64,000 nucleotides of DNA, from contig CM065322.1 of NCBI GenBank assembly GCA_033032175.1, forward strand, positions 3,720,001 to 3,784,000, written 5' to 3'. How positions within the stretch are numbered: position 1 is the stretch's first letter; each line of letters begins with the position of its first letter. Both the position numbers and the translations under genes were made by a program. Shown one piece after another: positions 22,015-32,526 of this stretch. Source of the stretch: Saturnia japonica (taxonomy: Eukaryota > Arthropoda > Insecta > Lepidoptera > Saturniidae). The notes below the pieces were generated by a model. The model saw only the letters and a program-made list of their open reading frames with translations, was not told where the DNA came from and did not search any database.

Positions 22015-22210
22015 ACTAATATTACAAAGCTGAAGAGTTTGTTTGTTTAGTTGAACGCGCTAATTTCAGGAACTACTGGTTCGAAAATAAGTAGGAAGGC
22101 TATAATAGTTTATATAAAATCACTCTACGACCTAATAATTTATATAAAATCACGCTACGACCTATAGGAGCGGAGCATCAATAAAAAATGTTGCAAAAAC
22201 AGGTAAAAAT
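22015..22210 (+). repeat. Interspersed repeat (TTGAACGCGCTAATTTCAGG family) with a 30-bp tandem duplication
   Basis: AGTTTGTTTGTTTAGTTGAA followed by CGCGCTAATTTCAGGAACTA matches the copy at 60268-60380. A unit of about 30 bp (TTTATATAAAATCAC then CTACGACCT) is repeated twice at 22107-22162. Confidence 0.55.
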
Positions 22211-22924
22211 AATTCCTTTTGAGAGCTTCCGTTATGTGGCGCTGACGAAGTTGCACGTGTCAGCTAGTCTTAGATACAATTGTGATGTTACTTTTGTGTA
22301 TGACTATTTAACTTTTCACTTTAACAACCTTTAACCTTTAACAAATGGTTGTAAATAAATTGATTACTTAAATAAATAATTATATATAATGTCAGGGTAA
22401 GCAAAGTGTGAATAAACTAATTCATTGAACCTTTTACTTCTATTTAACTTAATTTTACCTCTATCATTCTTACTAAGTTTCACTATTTTATATTATCCAG
22501 CAACCAAAACATATTAAAATAATATTAACTATAGGATATACTTTTATAAGTCGTTACCGTCAGTCAATCATTATCAGGAAGCGAGAAAATTCAACACGAG
22601 TACTCCGTTTTATCTATTTTCGTTAGTGGAAAGCGAATGATTAATGCGCTAGCTATCTCTGCCGCGGATTTACTATTTAACTACGGAACCCTTTCAGTTA
22701 AGTTCACGTATTGTTAAGATTTTAAATTAATGAAGCCCGACTGAGTTCTTTGTTGCTGTAACAATGAAGCGTGATAAATTAATTCTAAGATTTTAAGCTT
22801 GTTTCGTTTTTTGGAACAGAAACAGTTTCTAGAGAGTTTTGTGTATTTTGGCATACAAAGTATGACAGAAGAGCTTTTTACTTACAACCAAAGAAAAAGC
22901 TATAAACTTTTCATTTTACCTCCT

Positions 22925-23122
22925 AATTTACGCTCGCAATAGAGTACGTGATGTGCCGTAGTATGGAAAGGACCCGCGGGAAAAAAAGCAAGAAAGACCA
23001 TCAATAAGATGGGTCGATGATATCAATGATATAAATAGAGACAAATGGTAAATAAAAGCCAGAGACAGAAAGCAATTGTCAAAAATAGAGGAGGCCTTTA
23101 TTACCCTACAGAGAGGCTTGTA
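22925..23122 (+). mobile_element. LINE C-terminal fragment
   Basis: The translation RWVDDINDINRDKW, stop, then KARDRKQLSKIEEAFITLQ resembles the end of an RTE-like ORF. Decayed, with no termini found. Confidence 0.4.
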
Positions 23123-23625
23123 GTGTATTGACTTGACGAGGTAATGTATTGACTTCGTCTCAAGCGCATATAAGTATAACAGAGACGAACGCTGCCAAGT
23201 TCGGTAAAGCTGTCAGATCTAAAAAAAAATGGCGGGAATTAGCAAGCCGACGTTAGTACGAGACCTGGCTGTGGAATAGTATTTTTTTAAATCTTATATA
23301 ACGCTTTTTCATTACGTGACGATTTCTACAAGTTAACTCCTACCGCAATCAACCAAACATACACGCACTACAGTATAAAATGTAACTAAATTCTGTCAAC
23401 AAATCCAACACAATATATCAGTCCGGTTTGAATGAAGTAATTACGCGTCAAACAAAGGGACGTGTGTAAATAAAGAAGATATTACGCGGACAGACAGACC
23501 GATGTGAAAATTATACGATAGTATCGGGTGTGCGTTGTTCTTGTTAATGTTTTTGTATACAACACTGTAATAAAATTTCTCAATTAAGGAAATACAAGCA
23601 GTGCAGACAACGGAATAGAAGACGC

Positions 23626-23760
23626 CTTGTACATCAAAATGTTTTTTTTTTAATAATGCCTCGGTAAATTGACCGTACTGTCCCTCATGGTAAGCACAGT
23701 ACAATCCAAATACAACGGCGACCACCAAGGCATCGGCAATGCATTGGCATCTTAAGAAGA
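23626..23760 (-). repeat. Interspersed repeat with VVAVVFGLY coding-like segment
   Basis: The minus-strand frame ALVVAVVFGLYCAYHEGQYG is similar to SVVAVVFGLYSGHHQGQGSH at 30040-30150 (plus). A shared AAACATTTTGATGTACAAGG block also occurs at 32167-32240. No start, stop or domain context supports a gene. Confidence 0.4.
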
Positions 23761-23827
23761 AGAGAACACATTGATCGGGTTTAATTGGATCCAAAGTTTC
23801 ACTGTAATACAAAGATAAGACGTATAT

Positions 23828-24955
23828 TATTTACTTCGTGCCGAGATGGAGGATACCGTAAAATTGTAATTCGAGAGCCCAGCGCGTGTGGTTATGTTGT
23901 GGAAAGATATTATGTTATGTTTGTTTACCATAACACAAGTTATAAATATCTTGTTTGAATCGAATTGCTTTGTATGCCAGTCTCTAAATACCAATAACAC
24001 AGGTAACAGAATAATCACTGGTTGATCACAGAATGGGATACATTGAACAATAAAATATCATAGCGCCATAACTTTACCGGAATATATACAGAGATTGCAA
24101 CACCATGTCCTTCATACTTAAAAAAGTGTTGATATCAAATACATTTATGAATAAGGAAGAAGACTACAATCACCATAGGCCAGCTGTAAGGTGAGTTATA
24201 ACTTAAATTTAAACGTAAAATGTAAATGTATTGGTATTTTATAGAAAAAAAACTTTTGCCTCACAAAACGGTATTTTGCTACCAAACAGCATATAAGTCG
24301 ATGACATCAACGAGCATACCAAAATAGAGGCCGGTCATTAAACAGGGATTTGAAGGGTAGAACAGACCGAAATAAAGTTAGCTCTGGCACTACGGACAGG
24401 GTTAACGTATATCACCGGAGATCTAGTGCGCAGGTAATTAAAGATCCGTTTTAAGGGTTAATAATCTTTAGTGATGTGCGGATGAGAAGGGATTTCGCCG
24501 GCTGACTTTATGTGTAATTATTTACGTATTGCAGTGGATCGAAACAATTATTTAAGATCAAGAAAATGAGAAATAATGGAAGTAAAAAAAGCCCAAAGCC
24601 TGATGTCGAGTTTTTTTTATATTTGCGACGCTTATAGAAACTTTAATTATAAGGAAAGGGTAACACTAAAAAATTAGTTAAAAAGAATTAACTTCAACGT
24701 ATGTCAAGTGATAGTTGAGCACATGGTTATCCGTAACCAATATGAAATATGTCGTCAGATTTATCCACAGCCATAGATAAGTTACTTCGCCTATTCGACC
24801 TGTTTTTTAAGGATATTGTGATCATTTAAATAATACTGTATTCAATTTAGATCCAGTAGTACCCATGAATGTTAAAAACCTATTGGGTATGTAACCTTTA
24901 CGCATGTTTGTAGTAAAACTTCTTTGACCTTGTAACAGGTACAAAACAAACAAGA
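23828..24955. other. Non-genic sequence
   Basis: Several short open frames but none with family features. No repeat ends recognised. Confidence 0.35.
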
Positions 24956-24959
24956 CAAT

Positions 24960-25175
24960 TTTTAACAAAAAGAAAACCAGCTTGCAATGATTTTCAAGAG
25001 TTATCTGGTGTATCTTCAAAGTTGAATGGCTAATGTCAATGAAATTAAAATGGGACCACCCTTGGGGTACCCCTCATCTAAATCGGTTCATAAACAAAGA
25101 AGTTATGACTGAACATTCATAAAAAATATATACATTTGATTTGATAACCTCCAGCTTTTTAAGTGGGTTAAAAAT
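24960..25175 (-). repeat. Interspersed repeat, CGAAGATACATCAG family
   Basis: In reverse complement: TTCATAACTTCTTTGTTTATG-like segment, GGGTGGTCCCATTTT and TTTGAAGATACACCAGATAA. Matches the family at 2330-2570. Confidence 0.5.
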
Positions 25176-25400
25176 TAATCATTTATGTTCGAATTTAGGG
25201 GTACACATATTAGAGATTTGAGAAATATATATTTTAGTTTTTAATATAACAATTATTAATAAAATTATTATTATTCAAAATAGTAATGGTTTATATACAT
25301 AAAAAATTGACTATAAACGTTACTGACCGTTATTTCCATCCGAAAAAAGATCTGAGTTACTCTAAGCGCCTAAAGTAGTTTTATTGTAAAAAATCTTGAC

Positions 25401-25418
25401 AGCAAAAATTAAACCTTT
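25401..25418. repeat. Target site duplication of R1-like LINE (left)
   Basis: AGCAAAAATTAAACCTTT is present here and exactly again at 27258-27275. Confidence 0.85.
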
Positions 25419-27257
25419 TTTTTTTAACGTGGAGAAACCCATCATGGGTACACACCCGCCCGGGGGGACGAGTGGTTATGTGAGACTCCTACTCACTAAA
25501 ACTCCACGGTGTACCATCCGCCGCCATACTGGGGCGACGCGTGCACTGCGCTGGCATACAGCCGCGCCCCGGCCTAAGTAGGAGACGGCTCAGTACACCC
25601 TAGCCGTCTCCTCAGTCCGCCGAACCTCTGCAATGAGGAGACGGGCCCCCTGACCCGTCTCCTCTGATTCAACTAGGGTGGCGGGAGTTGGCGGATAAAC
25701 CGCCTCCTCCTACCACCCGTTCGTCTTTGGTGGAGAGGGCCGCTCAGGGGATCCCCCTCACGAACCCTCTCCGCGGCCTCCTTCTGCGAGATGACGTCCT
25801 CGCAAAAGGAGGCCATCGCCGTCCATGCCTTCTCGCTGCCGAGCATGGCTCTCACCACACTCGGCAGCGAGAGATCTTCTCCAATAACTGCGGCCAGAGT
25901 GCGACGCTGCTCTCCCCAGGCAGCACACTCACCAAGAGTGTGCTGTGCCATATCCTCTGCAGCCCTGCACTCATGGCACGCAGTGGAGGGCTCCCTCCTG
26001 GCTATTTTGTGCAGGTACTATCCGAAGCATCCATGTCCGGACAGTACCTGCACAAGCCTAAACGTCAGGGAGCCCTGCTTCCTGCTACACCACTGCGGGA
26101 GGACCGGGCGGACGGCGTCTATGGTATAACGTCCAAAGCGCGCGTCCGCCAGGTCCTCCTCCCACCTCCTCAATACGTCCTCGCGGACTTCCCGCCTAAC
26201 CATTACAACTTCTTCGGGAGCCGGAGGCTCTCCTGACTTTCTCCTCGCCGCCGTGAAACTGTACACGGCGGCGAGCACCTCCGCCTGCAATTCCCACGGC
26301 GGGGAGCCGGCGAGCACACAGGCCGCCCCCGCGGACACCGACCGGTATCTGCGAACGACTCTCAGCGCCACGACACGCTGCGCAGCACGCAGCACGCGTC
26401 TGTTTGTCTGCACCCAGATCGGTGCCCCGTAGACGGTCATGCTCCGCACAACCCCCGCAAATACTTGGCGACAACTCGCGCCCAGTCCTCCCGAGTTTGG
26501 GAGGACCCGACCGAGAGCTGCCGCCGTTTTCACAATGCGCGGTCCGAGCCCCTTAAAATGAGACTCGAACCGCCATCTCCCGACCAGGACAAGGCCCAGA
26601 TACTTCATCTGGGCCCCGACCCGGACCCTTACTCCTTCTACGTAGATGTGGGCCTCAGGAGGTGGCCCACACCGAGGCCCATGAAAAAGTAGGGCCTCGG
26701 TTTTCTCCGCCGTCACCCTAAGGCCCAACGCTTTGATGCGCCTGACCACGAGGGCCGTACTATCTGTGGCCAGGCGCGCCACCTCGGCATAACTGCCCCC
26801 CCCGGGCTACGACCAGGGTATCGTCAGCGTAGCAAATTACGCGGACTCCTTCCGGGAGTGCTACGCGAAGCACCCAGTCGTAGCCCATGTTCCACAGGAG
26901 CGGTCCCAACACCGACCCCTGTGGAACACCACACCCAACGTGGCGCCGGGCCACAATCCCCCGGCCGTCCGCGAAGACGACCTGTCTCTCTTGAAGGTAG
27001 TCCTCCAACAGCCGCCGCAGGTACGAAGGCACCCCGAAAAACCGGAGTGCCTCCCGAATGACATTATGCGGCAGACTGTTGAAGGCGTTGGCGATCTCAA
27101 TTGACACCGCCAACAACCTACCTCCCTCCCGGGTCGCCTCCGCGGACCACGTCTTCAGGGTGGAGAGGGCGTCCAAAATGGAGCGCCCTCTCCGGAAGCC
27201 GAACTGCCAGTCAGAGAGGACCGGCCCCACCTCCTCCATGTGCCGGATGACACGGGA
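25419..27257 (-). mobile_element. R1-clade LINE, 5'-truncated
   Basis: GC-rich block bounded by an exact 18-bp target duplication. On the minus strand it starts inside the reverse transcriptase domain and ends in a short T/A tail next to the left duplication. The contrast in base composition with the AT-rich flanks is striking. Encodes the ORF2 remnant described separately, then about 240 bp of 3'UTR. Confidence 0.85.
25673..27257 (-). pseudogene. R1-type ORF2 reverse transcriptase (5'-truncated, frameshift and stop)
   Basis: Reverse transcriptase of a site-copying LINE. In order on the minus strand: VGPVLSDWQFGFRRGRSILD, CGVPQGSVLGPLLWNMGYDW, catalytic YADD (26820-26831), the thumb region (VTAEKTEALLF, MKYLGLVL), SGHGCFG, and a C-terminal zinc-knuckle-like C-x2-C ... 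HTLGEC segment. The N-terminal endonuclease and ORF1 are missing by 5' truncation. Two lesions: an extra base in a run of eight C (26796-26803, G on the coding strand), which shifts the frame just after YADD, and an in-frame TAG at 26018-26020. Non-functional as it stands. Dense antisense open frames here are shadows of the high GC content. Confidence 0.85.
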
Positions 27258-27275
27258 AGCAAAAATTAAACCTTT

Positions 27276-28395
27276 GCATCTAAACCTAAGGTACATCATG
27301 CCTTCTTTACTGTTCATAGTAAGAATTATTACCCCCCTCTTTCATACAGATTTGTTCAAATTTCATCTCAGTTTCAAGTTTTGAAACTATTGAATATAAT
27401 TGTCAAACAAGCACTTATGAGATCTCCAATACTGAACGTCTTCGAAATTATCTGCAAACTTCGTAATCCACATAGGACGTCGCAAAGATTTATTTTAACT
27501 ATTTATTTATTTACTTTTATATATTAAATATAAAGGAACATATTTTTACAAAAGTTAAAAAATTAACTTTTCTTTTTTTTTTTACTTTCAGGAAGGGACA
27601 TCAGCATTTACACAGTATGTTATTAAATAATTGAATATAGTTTATAGATACTATATAAAATTTGACAGCAATCTAGACGTCTTAATTTTTTATTCAAACA
27701 GTAACTTAATATATACGATAAATTATTAAACTATTCAATACCAATATAATACACTAGTTTATGAATAAAACATGCCGTAAATTTAGCCATAAAACCGAGT
27801 CACCTGTGTGCACCGGTTTTGGAATATATAATTTACGAGATCGTCTGTAACGCTGAGATAGCCACGGGCGACAGTTAAACTAGACAGTTGTACCAAACCT
27901 AGGTTTAACTTAGGACAGCTAACTAATGTGACAGACTGGCATTACCTAAATGTACCAATGAATTAATATTTTATGTACATTTTTGAACTGCAATACATAT
28001 CTCAGTAACAACTATAACACAGATACACATCTATTTGTCATACGTAGGGTAAATTTTCTCATTTTTTTTTACTTTTTATTGTGTTTTTTTTAACTATTTT
28101 CGCTAATTATTTCAGATTATATTTTTTTAACAAATTATCAAAAAAAAATCTCTCTCTCTCTCTATCTCTCTTTGTATATATTTCGAGTACATTAAGAATA
28201 GACGAAGAATAGGTAAACTATACAGAAAAGCATTCTATCTCATTCTTTTACAAGTCTAAAACCTATATATACATATAAAGCTATCTCTTTTTCGTTTCAT
28301 AAAATCTAATTCACACAGTCCCAAAAGTAGTTTCACTTCAATAACATGGACGCTTTCACCTTACTCATGCTCCTATTTTAGTATTTTATTTGTTT
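27276..28395. other. AT-rich spacer with small TC microsatellite
   Basis: A (TC)n tract at about 28150-28172. No gene or repeat end recognised otherwise. Confidence 0.4.
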
Positions 28396-28403
28396 TTCAC
28401 TAA

Positions 28404-28983
28404 GGCCACCTCCACGACCGATTATATCGTCACAAGTCCGCCCTGCCATCTTCGGGTGATTTCCATGAGACAATTATTCTTCCGGCTGCATATCGTCGCG
28501 ACTCGTTGCGGATTGCCGCTTTACCACAGCGACTCGTCGCGACTCGCGACAGTTTGCTTCTTGTCGGCAACAACTCGTTGCACAGTCGCTTTGTTGAAAA
28601 GAGCTCGGAGCCCTAACCAACTTATTTTTCTACAATCGTTAACGTCAGTAGAATTTGAAAAAATATATGGAATTAACATATCTGATCACGTAATATTATG
28701 TCAATTCCGTAATGTTTTTCGTTTTCTATTGTCATTAAAGATTGTAGAAAGAGAACTTGGCTAGGGCCCCAGTTAGATTCGGTGATAGGCGAAAACGAAA
28801 TCAGTAGTGTCAATAGTTCTATTATGTGGCGAGTGCGCTCCGAGTTGGTTGCGTCTCTCAGCTGGCGTACAGCGGATCGTTGGCGTTTTCCTCATCTATG
28901 GAGACATGTTCATAAAGTTGTTATAGAATGATGTGGCTGGGTGATAATATCGCCGCGATAAACTCGCTCGTGGAAGTGGCGCC
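28404..28983. mobile_element. Harbinger-like MITE (TAA target), with a second MITE inside
   Basis: The left end GGCCACCTCCACGACCGATT and the right end (reverse complement) GGCGCCACTTCCACGAGCGA form an imperfect inverted repeat. TAA flanks both sides (28401-28403, 28984-28986). The 3-bp TAA duplication fits PIF/Harbinger. Internal arms carry CGTCGCGACTCG-type motifs. 580 bp, no transposase. Confidence 0.55.
28607..28777. mobile_element. MITE nested in 28404-28983
   Basis: The left arm GAGCCCTAACCAACTTATTT and the right arm, as reverse complement, GGGGCCCTAGCCAAGTTCTC both continue into a TTTCTACAATC motif. Same family as the element at 2279-2617. Confidence 0.6.
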
Positions 28984-28989
28984 TAAGTT

Positions 28990-29550
28990 TTATATTTGTT
29001 TAAGTATATACATTTTGCTAACTACATTGATCATAAAATCTTTTTAATATACCTCTTCTAATAAAAGTAACAAAACCTAATAGAAAACATGTCCCAAAGC
29101 GATTGTGAATTACACGGTCAGTCGATCGCTATCAAAGGGCATACTGACTTTTCTATTAGCGAATAGCTGGAGGCAATTAGTGTTACAGACAAGTCAATCA
29201 TGCGACTAATTAGATGTCATGATGAATACTGTGATATAATATGTTCAGATTTAATTGTATTTATAATAATAAACTAGATTATAGTCATAGTAAATATTAT
29301 GTAGGTATAAAATAACAGTACGGAAAAATTTCAGACAATTCCGTGACAAAGTATTTAAATTCGTAAAATAAAGTTCGATTCACTGTAATGATAAATTAAA
29401 TTTAAAAAACCGTCACGGGATGCCTGATTGATGTCAATCATCGAAATTATTTTGTATAAGTTATATATATATACATAAAAGAACAGATTACGAAAGGAAT
29501 CAGATATGGCATAATGAATTTTTATTAAATACAAAATACAAAAATTAACA
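28990..29550. other. Non-genic sequence
   Basis: AT-rich; nothing recognised. Confidence 0.35.
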
Positions 29551-29552
29551 AC

Positions 29553-29640
29553 TCTGGGGTCTCAAAGGGTGTCCCGACAATTTCCCTGAGGGAGGGGTCC
29601 TTGGGCGTCCATTGGGGGTCCCATGGGGTCAGTGGGGGGT
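29553..29640 (+). other. G-rich island, possible G-quadruplex
   Basis: Runs of G (GGG, GGGG, GGG, GGGGG, GGGG, GGGGGG) separated by 1-8 bases, in an otherwise AT-rich region. No coding frame or repeat match seen. Confidence 0.4.
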
Positions 29641-30039
29641 CAATGAAGTTTCAGTGATTATTTTCATATTTGTATATTCATAATTCATAGTACATTATAT
29701 ATTCCATCATATAGCGTGGCGATGTGTCACCACGGCCTGTATCGCCACGTCGACAATCAGGTTCACCCTCGCTTATAGATGTTTCACATCAAAATGGAAG
29801 TCATAAACGCTAGTTTGATCGCGACCACCGTACAATAGGCGAAACAGGCTATAGTGGTACGCTTATGCATAGCGCATTCCGAGGTCAGCTGCTGTGTATC
29901 CAGCAATCTACGAGGTGATAAAGTACTGCTACACACTAGTATGCACATGGTGTAAGCACGTCATAGTGTCTAGCTTTTGGTTTGTTGCGTTTCGGGATCA
30001 GCCATTGTTTATCCAGCTGCCAAAAGGCTTGCAGGCCGA

Positions 30040-30150
30040 TATGACAGCGGTGACAGTTGCCAATATGTCAGTGGTTGCCGTTGTGTTTGGATTGTATAGT
30101 GGTCACCATCAGGGACAGGGCAGTCATTTTGCTAAAATTGTTACTCAAGA
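30040..30150 (+). repeat. Interspersed repeat with VVAVVFGLY coding-like segment
   Basis: The frame SVVAVVFGLYSGHHQGQG parallels the minus-strand frame at 23626-23760. It lies in an ORF of 96 codons with no other family features; treated as a repeat, not a gene. Confidence 0.4.
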
Positions 30151-30189
30151 AGGTGGTGATTTCTATAACACATTTCAGAATTAATATCT

Positions 30190-31250
30190 GTTCACATTTG
30201 AATCGCCTTTAAGGAATTATAATGCGATGTTAATAAAAATAATCATGATATTGACATTTTTAATTGCTTTTTCTGGAATTTTCGCTCAAAATTATATAAA
30301 CCTTTCGTTACATATTTGATTTGATTTGTAACGATCTAGTTAAATTCGGGGAGCGATAAAATCTTTTTTTAAACTAAAACTAAAATTAATTTATTTTAGA
30401 TTTTATTAACAGCACTATTTGATGGTCGATTCTAGACTGTATTAAAAACTAGATTTAACTACTTAACCTAAATATGCTGACCTAACAACGTCTGACCCTT
30501 TCGTAGGAACGGGGGTTAGTCAGCTGAATCGTATCAGCTATTGGATATGAGTACATTGGTATATAACTATCTTGATATTTGTAATTTGTTTTTGTTGGTG
30601 TTGTGCTGCGGCATAGTGTAATACGATGTGTAGTCCTCAACTTGTTGTGTATTTGTTATTGTAATATTTTGTGATGTGTCGTTGATGTGACAATAAATAA
30701 ATACCTTTGAAGAAAATCAGCGATTCGAACCGAATATTTATTATCTATAATCGAACTGGATTTTAGCAAATCTAAACAAAAGGGTCAATATTGATTTTAA
30801 AAAGGAAACAAAATATTATACTTAATTTATATCCTGAGCAAAATATCGAAACTGAATAAAGTAATGCCTTTCATATTTTATGTCATAAAAATATATGAAT
30901 ATATCATATTTTATGGCTTTATAAACCATGTAACAGGTAGTGACGTGTGTGTATCGAAGGGTTATGACGTATGGACGGCTCGTAAAAGGTCGCCATTGTT
31001 ATGGGGTACGTTTGCTGACTCAGTAACATTTTATTCTGTTTACCTTGAGCAATACTTTTCATAAATAGATAATTAACTGACTTTTTTTATTCATAGATTA
31101 ATGATCATTCGTTTATTTTTTCAAAGTATATTTTCTCTTAACCATTTAGGACAAATGTAGAATTGTAATCTGATTGAATACACATCTGCAATGTTACATC
31201 AAGGGTTAAATTTTATATCGTATAGCTTTGTTACCTATAACTATATTATA
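30190..31250. other. Non-genic sequence
   Basis: A stretch ending GTGACAATAAATAAATACCT (about 30690-30710) could be a retroelement 3' tail, but no coding part was recognised. Rest AT-rich. Confidence 0.35.
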
Positions 31251-31400
31251 TGCAAGCTGTGCCCGCGGCTCCGCTCGCGTTGACAACAGTATGGGTATTG
31301 TCTATGAACATATCGTGATATATTTTCTTTAGATAAAGACCAAGTAAGTATCTGAGGAGTAAAACAAAAATGTTGATCAAAATCTATCTAGTAGCTATTG
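31251..31400 (+). repeat. Interspersed repeat, CCGCGGCTTCGCTCGCGTGG family (truncated)
   Basis: AAGCTGTGCCCGCGGCTCCG then CTCGCGTTGACAACAG, followed by a GACCAAGTAAGTATCTGAGG block that parallels the copy at 38260-38402. Confidence 0.55.
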
Positions 31401-32160
31401 CCTATTATGCCTTTATCATCAATGCAAATTAGCACCAAGTCCTATTTAAAAATAATTTGCCTTACGGATCCATAAAGACTTTGGGATTAATTACTTTAAA
31501 ATTTAGACGGTTATTGTAATAGAGAAGTTTGATTACATGAGAGGAGATTTTAGTATATACATTTATTATATACATATATATACACGTATACTCCTAGCCG
31601 ATTACGACGTTGGGGACGTTAATCCTGTAAGCATAATCAGGATGGTTGGAGACTTAGCTGTTCTGCCCTTTTATGATCATGCTAACATAACCCATTTTAG
31701 TTATAAAAGGCCTAAAAGGCCTGGCGCACGCAGTACATATCAGAACACCATTAATGTAGGTATAGGAAATGGTCACAGGTGGTAGGACTTTGACACTATC
31801 ACGCTTAGCATCAAACATGAGTTTTTGTTGCGTCTCAAAATTAGACACCATGGACATCGCCTCGCTGAGCTTGTTATATCATCTGTATCATGGTGAGTGT
31901 TCTGAAGAGTTGTTCAATCATACCCTCATCTCCCTTTCACAATAGAAATACACGCGCTGGGCTTCAGAGTCACATTTTTACGATAACCTACATCTCGGCA
32001 CAAACTAAAAAGTACTTTGTCGTACCGTGAAGCTGTGAAAACTTCCTCCGGCCAGTGTGTTCCCTCCTTCTTACGATATCGTAAAGATATATTTATGCAG
32101 GACAGCGGCGATCGTCAATGGATTTAGATCTCTGGGTGGTAGAGTCAATACGCCAATCTA
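31401..32160. other. Non-genic sequence
   Basis: Short open frames on both strands without family features. Confidence 0.35.
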
Positions 32161-32526
32161 TTATTTAAAAAAAAAACACATTTTGATGTACAAGGCCGAT
32201 TCCGTTATCTGCGCTGTTTGTATTTGCCAATGCGAGAATTACACGTTGCAACGCTTCATATGGCAAATCAGAACGACCTTATATCTAAGAAATTGACCGC
32301 CACTTTCTCGCTTACCATATTGAAGCTCTGAAAAGAATATCTGCCTATACATCCACTCATCGGTCATACGGAACAAGTAAAGTACTTAGTGCATTTTAAA
32401 GTAGTGATAATATTATTTGCGATAGATATTAGACATGAAATAATACGATAATGTTATTATAGTACAATTTATTAAAATAACAAAATGAAATTTAAAAAAA
32501 TGGTACATTATAATTAAATCGTTAAA

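Noticed and set aside
25688..26236. Long plus-strand open frames over 25.4-27.4 kb
   Set aside because: They are antisense shadows of the GC-rich R1 reverse transcriptase, which has clear motifs on the minus strand.
28390..28764. 124-codon plus-strand frame
   Set aside because: Lies across two MITEs and has no family features.
29894..30184. 96-codon plus-strand ORF as a gene
   Set aside because: Overlaps a dispersed repeat and has no domain, start context or splice support.
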